Source: Candidatus Microbacterium colombiense (GTDB taxonomy: Bacteria > Actinomycetota > Actinomycetes > Actinomycetales > Microbacteriaceae). Taken from it: a DNA stretch of 64,000 nucleotides. The stretch covers positions 1 through 64,000 of the forward strand of contig CP119308.1 in NCBI GenBank assembly GCA_029203165.1, in the 5' to 3' direction. The translations under genes and the position numbers were made by a program. The notes under the pieces were generated by a model that was given only the letters and a program-made list of their open reading frames with translations, was not told where the DNA came from and did not search any database. Shown here piece after piece: positions 13,140 to 22,128 of this stretch. The first letter of the stretch is position 1, and every line of letters begins with the position of its first letter.

Positions 13140-14486
13140 ATGACCCCGGATTGGACGCCGCCCGCGTCTCACAGCGACCTCCTCGATCGCGGCATCGCCG
13201 CCCGCAAGCGCACGCCGCGTCGCGCCCTCGCCGAGCTGCCGGGCAGCACCCGCGATCCGCTCGGGATCCTCGCCGCACAGAACCGCGACCGCATCCCCGA
13301 GCTCGTGCCGCTGCGGGCCGAACGCATGTCGGCGAGCCCCTTCGCCTTCTATCGGGGAACCGCAGCGCTCATGGCCGCGGACCTCGCGGATGCTCCGCAC
13401 AGCGGCATCCTCGTCGCCTCCTGCGGCGACGCGCACGTCTCGAACTTCGGGTTCTACGCCTCCGCCCAGCGCAGCCTGATGTTCGACCTCAACGACTTCG
13501 ACGAGGCCGCCTGGGCGCCGTGGGAATGGGACGTCAAGCGGCTCGTGGCGAGCATCGTCGTGGGCGGGCAGGCTTCGGGCCGACCGGATGCCGTGATCGA
13601 CGCCGCCGTGCTCGCCGCCGTCGCCGCGTACGCGCGCGGCATCGCGCGGGCGACCGAGCTCAGCCCCACCGCCCGCTACTTCACGCATTTCGACGTGGAA
13701 TCGGCGAAGGGTCTGCTCGACAAGGCGTCGCAGAAGGCCATCCGCGGGGCGGTCAAGCAGGCTTCCCGGCGAACCGGCGAGCGCGCGGTGCGCAAGTTGA
13801 CCGAGGTGGATGCCACCGGCCGACGACGCTTCCTCCATCAGGAACCGACCACCACCGCTGTCGGTCCCGAGGTGCTGGATCTCGTGCACGACCTGGTCGC
13901 GCAGTACCGGCACAACGCGAGCCCCGACATCGCCCTGCTCTTCGAGCATTTCTCGGTGAGCGACGTGGCCCGGCGCGTGGTCGGCGTGGGCAGCGTGGGC
14001 ACCCGCTGCTATCTGGTGTTGTTCCAGGACGGCGAGGGGAGCACCGTGCTCATGCAGCCGAAGCAGGCCTCGCGCAGCGTGCTCGTCGAATACGGCAAGG
14101 TCGAGCAGCCGCCTGCGCTGCAGTCCGTGATCGAGGCGTCGGGCGAGGGTGCCCGCGTGGTCGCGATGCAGCGCATCCTCCAGGCACTGTCGGATCCGTT
14201 CCTCGGGCACCTGCGCGGCCCGAACGCCGACTTCTATGTGCGGCAGTTCCATGACATGAAGGGCAGCATCGAGGTCGAGGAACTCGAGGACGGCCCGTTC
14301 ATCACTTACGCGCAGGCCTGCGCCGCGACGATCTCCCGGGCCCACAGCCAGTGCGTGACCGCATCGGATGTCGCGGGCTACATCGGCAGTGGGCGCGTGG
14401 TGGGGCAGGCGCTGCTCGCGTGGGCACGTGCCTACGCCGAGATCTCGCTGGGCGACTTCGAGGCGTTCCGCGCGGCACAGAACTGA
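13140..14486 (+). CDS. DUF2252 family protein
   Basis: This 448-residue protein is DUF2252, a family with a kinase-like fold related to aminoglycoside phosphotransferases. It has an R-x-x-RMSASPFAFYRGTAALM segment, the CGDAHVSNFGFY motif resembling a catalytic loop, and the FDLNDFDEAAWAPWEWDVKR segment. The start at 13140 is preceded by CACAAT (13128-13133) 6 nt upstream and lacks a Shine-Dalgarno sequence. The substrate is unknown. It is divergent from the MmcQ/YjbR gene, with a very short gap. Confidence 0.85.
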   Translation: MTPDWTPPASHSDLLDRGIAARKRTPRRALAELPGSTRDPLGILAAQNRDRIPELVPLRAERMSASPFAFYRGTAALMAADLADAPHSGILVASCGDAHVSNFGFYASAQRSLMFDLNDFDEAAWAPWEWDVKRLVASIVVGGQASGRPDAVIDAAVLAAVAAYARGIARATELSPTARYFTHFDVESAKGLLDKASQKAIRGAVKQASRRTGERAVRKLTEVDATGRRRFLHQEPTTTAVGPEVLDLVHDLVAQYRHNASPDIALLFEHFSVSDVARRVVGVGSVGTRCYLVLFQDGEGSTVLMQPKQASRSVLVEYGKVEQPPALQSVIEASGEGARVVAMQRILQALSDPFLGHLRGPNADFYVRQFHDMKGSIEVEELEDGPFITYAQACAATISRAHSQCVTASDVAGYIGSGRVVGQALLAWARAYAEISLGDFEAFRAAQN

Positions 14487-14501
14487 TCGGGGCCGAGGCG
14501 A

Positions 14502-14515
14502 CTAAACCGGTATAG
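14502..14515. promoter_or_regulatory. LacI-type operator over the -10 of the glycosidase gene
   Basis: CTAAACCGGTATAG is a 14-bp palindrome with one mismatch and a CG centre, as in LacI-family sites. It overlaps a -10 TATAGT (14511-14516) just upstream of the glycoside hydrolase gene. The LacI regulator encoded at 15891-16928 is the likely ligand. The palindrome is seen; the pairing is inferred. Confidence 0.6.
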
Positions 14516-14543
14516 TTGGCGCCAGTCACCGGAAGGGATCCCC

Positions 14544-15845
14544 ATGACCAGCACCGCTGCACCGTTGCGATTCGGCGCCAACTACACCCCGCGTTCCCAG
14601 TGGATGCACGCCTGGATGTCGCTCGACCTCGACGAGGTGCGCCGTGACTTCGCCGCCCTCGCCGACCTCGGCCTCGACCACCTGCGACTCTTCCCGCTGT
14701 GGACGGTGCTGCAGCCGAACCGCACGCTGATCCGCGACGAGGCGGTCGACGACGTGCGCGCCGTGGTCGACGTGGCCGCCGAGTTCGGGCTCGATGCGAG
14801 CGTCGACGTGATCCAAGGGCATCTGTCGAGCTTCGACTTCATCCCCTCGTGGCTGTTCACCTGGCACGACAAGAACATGTTCACGCACCCGGATGCGCTC
14901 AGCGGGCAGGCCGAGCTGGTCACGCGCCTGGGGCAGCGCCTCGGCGACGCGTCGAACTTCCTCGGCTTCACGCTCGGCAATGAGACGAACCAGTTCTCGG
15001 CCCAGACACACCCCTCCCCGTGGCCGGTCACCGAGGCGGAGGCGTCCAACTGGATCACGACGCTGCTCGACGCCGCGCACGCCGCCGCCCCCGCGCAGCA
15101 GCACGTGCACGCCGAGTACGACGCCGCCTGGTACATGGACGGGCACGGCTTCACTCCCGCCCTCGCCTCCCGTCTGGGCGACATCACCACCGTGCACTCG
15201 TGGATCTTCAACGGCACCGCGCAGCGCTACGGCGGGCGCTCGGCGGCATCCGACCGGCACGCCGAGTACATGATCGAGCTCGCCCGCGCGTTCGCGATCG
15301 ACCCGAACCACCCGATCTGGTTGCAGGAGGTCGGCGCTCCCTCGAACTGTCTGACGCCGGAGCAGACGCCCGAGTTCCTCGAGGCCACACTGCGCTCTGT
15401 CGCGCGCACCGAGAACCTGTGGGGCGTCACCTGGTGGTGCTCGCACGACGTCAGCCGCAGCCTCGCCGACTTCCCCGAGTTGGAGTACACGCTCGGCCTC
15501 GTGGACCAGACCGGTGAGGCGAAGCCGATCGGCCGCCGCTTCGCCGAACTCATCCCCGAGTTGCGGGAGCGGCAGCCTGCACCTGCCCGGTCGCTCGGCA
15601 TCGTGGTCGAGGTCGATGAGGCCGAGACCCCGATCAGCCGCGGCGCGATGAGCCCGGGCGGCGCCATCTTCCAGGCATGGGTCGACGCGTGCGAGGCGGG
15701 GGCGGATGCCGCATTCGTGACGTCGAAGGATGCGGCGAACCCTGACGCGCTCGCCGCCCGCGGCATCAGCGAGCTCGTGCGCCCGGTCGTCGAGCCCTGG
15801 GACTACGCCTCGCAGAACACGATCGTCGAGCACCGCGCGGTCTAG
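14544..15845 (+). CDS. Cytoplasmic GH5-like glycoside hydrolase (TIM barrel)
   Basis: This 433-residue protein reads as a clan-A TIM-barrel glycosidase. The candidate acid/base Glu lies in GFTLGNETNQF (about residue 152) and the candidate nucleophile Glu in PIWLQEVGAPS (about 262). Aromatic-rich segments such as LWGVTWWCSHD follow the second Glu. There is no signal peptide, so it probably acts on imported oligosaccharides or glycosides. The ribosome binding site GGAAGGG precedes ATG 14544. It is convergent with a LacI gene, and an operator-like palindrome covers its promoter. A mannosidase or mannanase-type activity is possible but unproven. Confidence 0.72.
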   Translation: MTSTAAPLRFGANYTPRSQWMHAWMSLDLDEVRRDFAALADLGLDHLRLFPLWTVLQPNRTLIRDEAVDDVRAVVDVAAEFGLDASVDVIQGHLSSFDFIPSWLFTWHDKNMFTHPDALSGQAELVTRLGQRLGDASNFLGFTLGNETNQFSAQTHPSPWPVTEAEASNWITTLLDAAHAAAPAQQHVHAEYDAAWYMDGHGFTPALASRLGDITTVHSWIFNGTAQRYGGRSAASDRHAEYMIELARAFAIDPNHPIWLQEVGAPSNCLTPEQTPEFLEATLRSVARTENLWGVTWWCSHDVSRSLADFPELEYTLGLVDQTGEAKPIGRRFAELIPELRERQPAPARSLGIVVEVDEAETPISRGAMSPGGAIFQAWVDACEAGADAAFVTSKDAANPDALAARGISELVRPVVEPWDYASQNTIVEHRAV

Positions 15846-15881
15846 CCCGCTCCGGTCGGTGCTCCACCCCGCTCCGGTCGG
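15846..15881. repeat. Two copies of a 14-mer direct repeat
   Basis: CCCGCTCCGGTCGG occurs at 15846-15859 and 15868-15881, between the converging glycosidase and LacI genes. A third perfect copy lies at 54280-54293, in another intergenic region. Its role is unknown. Confidence 0.6.
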
Positions 15882-15890
15882 GCTCGGCGG

Positions 15891-16928
15891 TCAAGCGCTC
15901 GGAGCGCTCGAGGGCGCTGCCGTACTGTCGCGCACCGTGAGCGTGGGAACGGCGGCGGCGCGGTCGGGCAGCACCTCAGGCGATTCGATCTGCGCGAGTA
16001 GGAACTGCGCAGCATCCCCTCCCAGCCCGAACGTGTCGCGGGTGGCGCACGTGATCGACGGATGCACGAGCGCCGCGACCACCGAGTCGTCGAACGACGC
16101 CAGCGAGAGCTCTCCCGGCACGACCACGCCTCGCTCCTGCGCAGCACGCAACCCGGCGATCGCCATCACGTCGTTGTCGAAGACGACCGCGGTCGGCGGT
16201 TCCGCGCTGTCGAGCAGCCGGTGCAGGGCTGCGGATGCTGCAGCCGGTGACGAGTCGGTCGGGATGACCTCACCGACGACCCCGCGATCCGCGAGTGCGG
16301 CGAGCTCGTCGGCACGCAGGCGGGTGTGCTGGAACTCCCCCGGCCCCGCCACATACGCGATGGACCGGTGGCCGAACCCCGCGAGATGGGCGAACACGGC
16401 GCGGGCGACCTGACGATCGTCGATCCAGAGGGTGGCCGGGTCGGTCTCGCGCGAGGCGACGCTGCCGATCACGACCGCGGGGAGCCCGAGTTCGCGCAGC
16501 GCCCGCAACCGCGGATCGTCGTCGCGGGGGTCGATCACGATGACGCCGTCGACCTGATGTGCGTTGCGCCACCGACGGTAGGTCGTGATCTCCTCGTCGA
16601 CCGACGTCACGAGCACGGTCTGCAGGGCGATCCCGAGCGGGGAGAGCGCCGACTGCACCCCGGCGATCAGATCGGTGAAGAACGCCTCGGCGCCGAGGGT
16701 GCGGGCGGGGCGGTTCACGGCGAAGCCGATGACCCCGGCACGGGCTCCCGTGAGCGCGCGGGCCGTGGAACTCGGCATCCATTCATGCTCCGCGGCGATC
16801 GCGAGGATGCGCTGCCGCGTCTGCTCGCTCACGCCGGGCCGACCGTTCAACGCGAACGACACCGCTCCGGGAGAGACACCCGCGAGGCGCGCGATATCGG
16901 TGATCGTGACGCGCTTCACCGGGGGCAT
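15891..16928 (-). CDS. LacI-family regulator of the adjacent glycosidase
   Basis: This 345-residue LacI/GalR regulator has the HTH VTITDIARLAGVSPGAVSFA at about residues 6-25 and the hinge-proximal MPSSTARALTGARAGVIGF. The effector domain follows, with VDGVIVIDPRDDDP and a C-terminal LASFDDSVVAALVHPSIT region. TACAGT (16935-16940) lies 6 nt before the ATG, so the transcript may be leaderless. It converges on the GH5-like gene and probably represses it through the palindrome at 14502. Confidence 0.88.
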   Translation of the reverse strand: MPPVKRVTITDIARLAGVSPGAVSFALNGRPGVSEQTRQRILAIAAEHEWMPSSTARALTGARAGVIGFAVNRPARTLGAEAFFTDLIAGVQSALSPLGIALQTVLVTSVDEEITTYRRWRNAHQVDGVIVIDPRDDDPRLRALRELGLPAVVIGSVASRETDPATLWIDDRQVARAVFAHLAGFGHRSIAYVAGPGEFQHTRLRADELAALADRGVVGEVIPTDSSPAAASAALHRLLDSAEPPTAVVFDNDVMAIAGLRAAQERGVVVPGELSLASFDDSVVAALVHPSITCATRDTFGLGGDAAQFLLAQIESPEVLPDRAAAVPTLTVRDSTAAPSSAPSA

Positions 16929-16970
16929 CCCCTCACTGTAGCGAGCGGCTGATGCCCCACCCCGCCGGGC

Positions 16971-17037
16971 GGTAGGCGATCACCCGGAGGTAGGCCGATC
17001 TGCACAGGATCGACCTACCTCCGGGTATTCGCCTACC
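16971..17037. repeat. GGTAGGCG hairpin repeat, copy 1
   Basis: The left arm (16971-17000) and right arm (17008-17037) pair at 27 of 30 positions around a 7-nt loop. The arms begin with GGTAGGCGA and contain a second GGTAGG about 18 bases in. A second element with the same layout occurs at 44062-44126. It lies upstream of a LacI gene and downstream of the isomerase gene, both on the minus strand. It may act as a terminator, but the match to the second copy suggests a dispersed repeat. Confidence 0.75.
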
Positions 17038-17066
17038 CCCGAGCACAGCGGCGGGCGGCGGCGGGC

Positions 17067-18699
17067 TCAGACCGCGACGTCTCCCACCAGGTTGACCTTG
17101 ATGCCCATGCCGGCGAACATCGCGGCCTTGGCGATCAGGGCCTTGTCGGCGGTCTCGGCGTCGGGCGCGTAGACCGTCTGGGCGTGGTTGGCCTTGTGGC
17201 GGGCCATGAACTGGTCGCGCGAGATGCCGTGCAGCACCACGTGGGCGATCGGCCACTCCGGGTTCGTCGCGTCCTTGCGGCGCTGGGTCTCCTCGGCCGG
17301 CAGCTCGACGACGGATGCCCGGAAGATGTCGGCCTGCAGGATGCCGTCGGCGATGAACACACGCGACAGCACGAGCTCGCCGGGCTTGGAGACGCCGTTG
17401 ATCGTGGCGCCGCCCGCCGGGAAGAACACGTGCCCCTGGCGCCATCCCTCGGCGTTCTGCCATCCGCCCAGGTGTGAGGCCGGCACCGAGCCCGAGATCT
17501 CGTAGACCCACACGAACTGGCCGTCGTAGTCCTCGCCCCAGCGCACGTCGTGCAGGGTGTTGTCGGGCACCAGGCCCATGGCGCGCCACACGCGGTCGGT
17601 CACGAGCGCGTCGACCGCGACGCCCTCGTCGGCCTCGTTGAAGTGCGGGAACGCGCGACCCTCGTGCAGCACGCGCGAGCCGTCGCGCGAGGTGACGGGC
17701 GGACGCTCGGTGGAGTTCAGGATGCCCTCGGCCAGGTCGGATGCCGGCACCAGGTCCTTCAGACCCTGCTGGTACTGGATGCCGACCGCGTCGAGCCCGA
17801 AGTCGTCGGCGATGCGGAGGGCGGCGATGTACATCTTCAGCTGCCACTGCACCTGCTCGCGCGTGAGCTCGGTCGCGGCATCCTCGCCGTAGATGAAGGT
17901 CATGCCGGCGTCGATCAGCCAGTCGTAGGCGGCATCCGCCTCGTCTTCGGTGACGTTCAGCATCTCGGCGTACAGCGCCGACTGCGACAGGCGCTCCTTG
18001 TAGATGCCGGTCTTGTTCAGCAGCTCGTCGTCGAAGATCGCGTTGTACATGCCCATGCAGCCCTCGTCGAAGACGCCGATGATGGCCTTCTCGGCGAGCA
18101 GCTCGGCGGCGAGCGCCTCGCCCAGCGGCCTTCTCGGGGCTGTCGGGAAGCGTGGGCAGCGCACGCACGTGCGAGGCGTCGTGGGTGATGGCGCCGGTCT
18201 CGGTCCACTCCTTGATGCCGTTCGTGAACCACTCGTCGGTGAAGTCGACCGACCAGATCGAGGCGTACGGCTTGTCCATCTTGGTCAGGCCGGCGTTCAG
18301 GCCGAGCAGTCCGACCAGTCCGGGCCAGTCGCCCGCGAAGTTCGCGACCGTGAGGATCGGGCCCTCGTGCGTGCGGAGCCCGGCGAGCACGTGGTGCGAG
18401 TACTGCCACACGGCCTCGGCGACGATGAGCGGCGCATCGACGGGGATGTTCTTGAACACCTCGAGGCCCATGCGCTGGCTCGAGATGAAGCCGTGCCCGG
18501 TCTCCGGGTCGACGTCGTTGGCGCGGATGACGCTCCAACCGAGGTCGTTGAAGACACCGGTGACGCCGGCTTCGAGCTCGACCTGCACGGGCCAGCCGCC
18601 GGTGTTGGCGGCTTCGCGCAGGTCGCCCGAGGCGATCAGGTAGGCGGTCTTCGGGGCGGATGCGGGGCGGGATGCCGGGGTCGGCAGGGTGTAGGTCAT
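17067..18699 (-). pseudogene. L-fucose/L-arabinose isomerase-like gene, frameshifted
   Basis: Two minus-strand frames together encode an isomerase-like protein of about 540 residues. The first runs from ATG 18699 (LIASGDLREAANTGGWPVQV) to PDSPEKA. The second then continues as LGEALAAELLAEKAIIGVFD to the stop at 17067. An extra base at about 18125-18131 breaks the frame; removing one G restores continuity. C-terminal parts (VDALVTDRVWRAMGLVPDNT, HDVRWGEDYDGQFVW) resemble the fucose isomerase family, which converts aldoses to ketoses. Its start overlaps the stop of the FGGY kinase gene. Either the gene is inactive or the base is a sequencing error. The exact sugar is not established. Confidence 0.7.
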
Positions 18700-20258
18700 G
18701 ATTCCTCCGATGCGGGGGTGGATGAGGTCGTGGGTGATGTCGTGGGGCGGGTGGCGCCGCGCTGGTCGGCGGCGAGTTCGTGGATCACGTCGGCCGTCGC
18801 CGTGTACAGGCGCACGTACCGGTCGAAGAGCGTGTCGTACTGCGCGCGCAGTTCGGGGTTCGGGGTGATCGTCTGCGCGACCGGGTTCCAGTCGGTGATG
18901 AGCGGCCCCTCGTCGGTGGTGTCGGCCGTGGCGGTGGTGTCGGCCGTGGCGACCGCGGCGAGGAACGCGGCACCGTAGCTCGCGCCGATCGTGGTCGCCG
19001 GAACTTCCTGCACGAGACCGGTGACGTCGGAGACGACCTGGAGCCAGAGCTGCCCCTGGGTTCCGCCGCCGACCGCGACGATGCGGTGGATGTCGGCGCC
19101 CGCCGCACGCATGGTCTCGACGTTGTGCCGCACGCCCAGGGCCGTGGCCTCGAGCGCTGCCCGGTAGAGGTCACCGCGAGTGTGCTCGAGCGTGAGGCCG
19201 GCGATGACACCACGCGCGTCCGGATCCTGGATCGGCGTCCGCTCCCCGGCGAAGTACGGCAGCATCAACAGGCCGCGCGCGCCGGGACCTGATGCCTCAG
19301 CTTCGGCGAGCAGCTGCGGGTAGTCGGCATCCGTCAGGTCCTTGAGCCAGGCGGTCAGCGCGCCCGAGGTCGAGAGCCCGCCCGCGAGGTTGCGGGTGCC
19401 GGGGAACGCACCAGCCGTGGTCCACATCGACGGAGTGCGGAGTGTCTGCGCACCGGTGGCGACGAGAAACATCGTCGTGCCGTACATGAGCATGAGGTCG
19501 CCGACCTCGTGCGCACCGACGCTCACGGCCTCGGTCCAGGCGTCGATCGTGCCGGTGATCACGGGGGTTCCGATGGCGAGTCCGGTGAGCGCCGCAGCAT
19601 CCGCGGTCACGACACCGGCGACGTCGCCGGCCCAGGCGAGCGCGGGCTGCTCGATCGACGCGGCGTACCGCTCCCAGAACGGGGGGTGCCACTGCTCGTT
19701 CTCGATGTCGTAGAGCGGCGAGACCTGGCTGGCCGACTGATGATCGAGCACGTAGGCGCCGGTGAGCTTACGGGCGAGCCACGACGCGGGCATGAACAGC
19801 CGACGCGCTCGGGCCCAGGCATCCGGCTCCTCGTCGGCGACCCAGGCGATCTTCGGCCCGCCGGCCTGCGAGGTCAGGGTCGAGCCGCCGACGCGCGTGA
19901 TCTCCGCGGCGCCGAGCTCGGCGGTCATCCGCTCGATCTGCGCGCCGGCGCGGGTGTCGACGCCGTACAGGATGGCCGGTCGCACGGGCTCGTCGTCTTC
20001 ATCCGCGAGCAGGATGCAGGGCCCCATTCCGCTGACACCGACCGCAGCCACCTCGGCGTCGGGATGTGCGCTCAGCAGTTCGCGGGTGATCGAGACGAAC
20101 TCGTCCCACCAGATCGCGGCATCCATCTCGACCCACCCGGTGCGCGGGCGGGAGACGTCATGCGCACGGGTGGCCGTGGCGAGGATCGCCCCGTCGCCGG
20201 TGACGAGCACGCCCTTGGTGCTCGACGTGCCGACATCCACTCCGAGAGTGCATCGCAT
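18696..20258 (-). CDS. FGGY-family carbohydrate kinase
   Basis: This 520-residue FGGY kinase phosphorylates a sugar or ketose. The N-terminal phosphate-binding motif is LGVDVGTSSTKGVLV. A central GTIDAWTEAVSVGAHEVGDL and a C-terminal IVAVGGGTQGQLWLQVVSD complete the two actin-like domains. The start has AAGGAGG upstream. The stop overlaps the isomerase-like gene (ATGA), so the isomerase product is the likely substrate, as in xylulokinase or ribulokinase pairs. A perfect LacI-type operator lies between its -35 and -10. The tail after about residue 490 is rich in Thr and Ser and looks disordered. Confidence 0.88.
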   Translation of the reverse strand: MRCTLGVDVGTSSTKGVLVTGDGAILATATRAHDVSRPRTGWVEMDAAIWWDEFVSITRELLSAHPDAEVAAVGVSGMGPCILLADEDDEPVRPAILYGVDTRAGAQIERMTAELGAAEITRVGGSTLTSQAGGPKIAWVADEEPDAWARARRLFMPASWLARKLTGAYVLDHQSASQVSPLYDIENEQWHPPFWERYAASIEQPALAWAGDVAGVVTADAAALTGLAIGTPVITGTIDAWTEAVSVGAHEVGDLMLMYGTTMFLVATGAQTLRTPSMWTTAGAFPGTRNLAGGLSTSGALTAWLKDLTDADYPQLLAEAEASGPGARGLLMLPYFAGERTPIQDPDARGVIAGLTLEHTRGDLYRAALEATALGVRHNVETMRAAGADIHRIVAVGGGTQGQLWLQVVSDVTGLVQEVPATTIGASYGAAFLAAVATADTTATADTTDEGPLITDWNPVAQTITPNPELRAQYDTLFDRYVRLYTATADVIHELAADQRGATRPTTSPTTSSTPASEES

Positions 20259-20290
20259 GGCGTCCTCCTTGATCGCGCTGACCTGTCGCC

Positions 20291-20320
20291 AGAATATCTG
20301 AAATCGATTTCATGCCGCAA
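20291..20320 (-). promoter_or_regulatory. Promoter and perfect LacI operator of the kinase-isomerase operon
   Basis: The minus strand has TTGCGG (20315-20320) and TATTCT (20291-20296) with an 18-bp spacer. TGAAATCGATTTCA, a perfect 14-bp palindrome at 20299-20312, fills that spacer. Related sites lie at 21439 and 27172. Binding there should block RNA polymerase. Confidence 0.75.
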
Positions 20321-20347
20321 GTGCAGATGCGACGCCGGGGCCCTCGA

Positions 20348-20430
20348 TTCACAACTCCGGATCTTCTTCACCGAAACCGGGCTGCAGCACCCCCACGGCT
20401 TCTACGAGGCAGATTCTCCGGAGTTGTGGA
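20348..20430. repeat. TTCAYAACTCC inverted-repeat element, copy 1
   Basis: CACAACTCCGGA (20350-20361) and TCCGGAGTTGTG (20417-20428) form perfect 12-bp arms with a 55-bp interior. The outer TT/GA positions nearly extend the stem. A second element at 47783-47888 has the same outer sequence, TTCAYAACTCC. It lies between the LacI gene end and the operator of the kinase operon, and no gene is inside. Confidence 0.6.
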
Positions 20431-20441
20431 GCACGCCCGGC

Positions 20442-21428
20442 TCAGCCGCGCACGGCGCTGGCGTGCTGCACCTCGCCGCGCAGCACCACGGTGCGGGCGG
20501 GCTGGGCGTCTCCGCCGATGCGCTCGAGCAGCATCCGCGCCGCCGTGACACCCATGTGCCGCGCGGGCAGGCGCACCATCGTGACCGCGGTGGGCGACAG
20601 CGTGGTGAACGGGAGCGAGCCGACGACGGCGACCCCGATCTGCGGCGGGGTGAGCCCGCGCTCGGTGAGCACCTGGATCGCACCGACGCCGATGAGGTTG
20701 TTACCGGCGACGACGGCGTCGGGCGGTTCCGGGAGGTCGAGCAGCTCCTCCATCGCGGTGCGCGCGCCGTCGACGCGGAACGTCGCAAAGCGCTGGAGCA
20801 GGCTGATGTCGGTCTGCGTCTCGGCCGCGGCGAGCGCGGCCCGCCACCCCGCAGCACGGTCGGCGGCGGTGTCGATGTCTTCCGGTCCACCGATGTACGC
20901 GATGCGCCGATACCCCGCGTCGATCAGCGACTCGGTCGCCGCGATGCCCGCCGCGCGGTTCGCGATCACGACGCCGTCGACGTCATAGCGGGTGGCGCGG
21001 TCGACCGCCACGACGGGCCGACCGGTGGAGAGGATGCTGTCGAGACTCGTCGCCTCGGACGCCGTCGCGATGATCACGCCCGACATGTGTTCCGCGATCG
21101 CGATCTGCAGGTACGTCGCCTCCTTCTCGGTCTGCGAGTCGGAGTTGCACAGCACGACCGAGTAGCCGGCCTCGGAGGCGACGTCTTCCACCCCGCGCGC
21201 CATCTCGGTGAAGTAGGGGTTCTCGATGTCGGGGATGACGAGCGCGATGACCTCGGAGCTCTGCGTGCGCAGTGACCGCGCCGTGCGGTTCGGCGTGAAG
21301 TTCAGATCCGCAGCGGCTTTTCGCACCGCGGCGACCTTCTCGGCCGAGACGCTGGTGCCGTTGAACACCCGCGAGACCGTCGCCGGCGAGACGCCCGCAC
21401 GTTCTGCGACATCGTAGATCGTCGTCAT
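20442..21428 (-). CDS. LacI-family repressor of the sugar regulon
   Basis: This 328-residue LacI regulator has the HTH TIYDVAERAGVSPATVSRVF at the N-terminus, then the hinge NRTARSLRTQSSEVIALVIP, and an effector domain with VDGVVIANRAAG and DAVVAGNNLIGVGAIQVL. The ATG at 21428 gives the family-like N-terminus. A -10 TACAGT at 21437-21442 overlaps an operator-like TGTAACCGATTTCA, implying autoregulation. The same motif controls the kinase-isomerase operon and the ABC-transporter operon, so this protein is the likely local regulator. Confidence 0.9.
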   Translation of the reverse strand: MTTIYDVAERAGVSPATVSRVFNGTSVSAEKVAAVRKAAADLNFTPNRTARSLRTQSSEVIALVIPDIENPYFTEMARGVEDVASEAGYSVVLCNSDSQTEKEATYLQIAIAEHMSGVIIATASEATSLDSILSTGRPVVAVDRATRYDVDGVVIANRAAGIAATESLIDAGYRRIAYIGGPEDIDTAADRAAGWRAALAAAETQTDISLLQRFATFRVDGARTAMEELLDLPEPPDAVVAGNNLIGVGAIQVLTERGLTPPQIGVAVVGSLPFTTLSPTAVTMVRLPARHMGVTAARMLLERIGGDAQPARTVVLRGEVQHASAVRG

Positions 21429-21438
21429 GGGCACTCAC

Positions 21439-21452
21439 TGTAACCGATTTCA
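21439..21452. promoter_or_regulatory. LacI operator at the repressor gene
   Basis: TGTAACCGATTTCA matches the perfect site TGAAATCGATTTCA at 20299 in 11 of 14 positions. It overlaps the -10 box of the LacI gene, consistent with autoregulation. Confidence 0.6.
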
Positions 21453-21491
21453 GACGCCCGTGGCGGTCATCGGATCTGCCATGCTTGAGCC

Positions 21492-22073
21492 ATGGAACCG
21501 GAGTCGCACGCCTCACTGGGCGACGCCAAGGCACGACTGTCGAGAGCACAGAACTCCGCGGCGTCGTCGGCGATGCAGATCACGAACGCTCTGGGCAGCA
21601 TCATCGCGTCGACCGGCACGCCGACCCCGGCGAATCAGCCGCTGTGGCGCCGCGTCGACGTGTTCTCACGGACCGACCTCGACGGCATCCTCCGCGCTGA
21701 GGCGCAGAGCGACATCGCCGACTGCCTGCGCGTGCTCGTCTCGCTGCACACCCGCCTCACCGATGCGCGCTGGGAGATCTCGAGCGCGGCGGGTGAGGGT
21801 GATTCCGACGTCCTCATCGGTCACGGCAGCGGCATCACGACGATGACCACGACGACGACCGTCGACGCGCTCGAACTCCTCGCCGAGGTGCTCGCCGCCG
21901 TCGCGGGCGCCCTCGAATCCCTGGACACCCGGCTGACCGCGCAGACCGTGTTCGACACGCCGATCCCGATCTCCGTGCCCGCGTACGTCCGTGAGATCCA
22001 GGCCAGCACGGCCCGCGTCTCCACTCAGCCCGACGCCGTCTGGACGTGGGAGTCGCACCTCGACGCCAACTGA
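21492..22073 (+). CDS. Hypothetical protein, 193 aa
   Basis: This 193-residue protein has no signal peptide or membrane segment. It is Ala- and Thr-rich with a run of threonines (ITTMTTTTTV) near residue 118. Two helical stretches (ADCLRVLVSLHTRLTDARWE and LELLAEVLAAVAGALESLDT) suggest an all-helical fold. CATGCT lies 6 nt before the ATG, a weak leaderless promoter. No family is recognised. It converges on the aldolase gene, and the codon bias supports a real gene. Confidence 0.65.
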   Translation: MEPESHASLGDAKARLSRAQNSAASSAMQITNALGSIIASTGTPTPANQPLWRRVDVFSRTDLDGILRAEAQSDIADCLRVLVSLHTRLTDARWEISSAAGEGDSDVLIGHGSGITTMTTTTTVDALELLAEVLAAVAGALESLDTRLTAQTVFDTPIPISVPAYVREIQASTARVSTQPDAVWTWESHLDAN

Positions 22074-22128
22074 CGCGCTCGCCCTCCCGCGCGACGAGCA
22101 CGCCGGGCTTCACCGCATCGGCCCCGGA

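Noticed and set aside
13098..14345. Long N-terminal extension of the MmcQ/YjbR gene
   Set aside because: The frame is open far upstream, but only the last 136 codons resemble the family. The upstream part is antisense to DUF2252.
14526..15833. Long minus-strand frame opposite the glycosidase, and similar antisense frames at 57092-58819 and 25813-27174
   Set aside because: These mirror conserved genes on the other strand. Third-position GC points to the opposite strand as coding.
16971..17037. Simple rho-independent terminator of the LacI gene at 16928
   Set aside because: The LacI gene starts, not ends, here. The stem is longer than needed, has no T-run, and has a sister copy at 44062, so a repeat element is a better reading.
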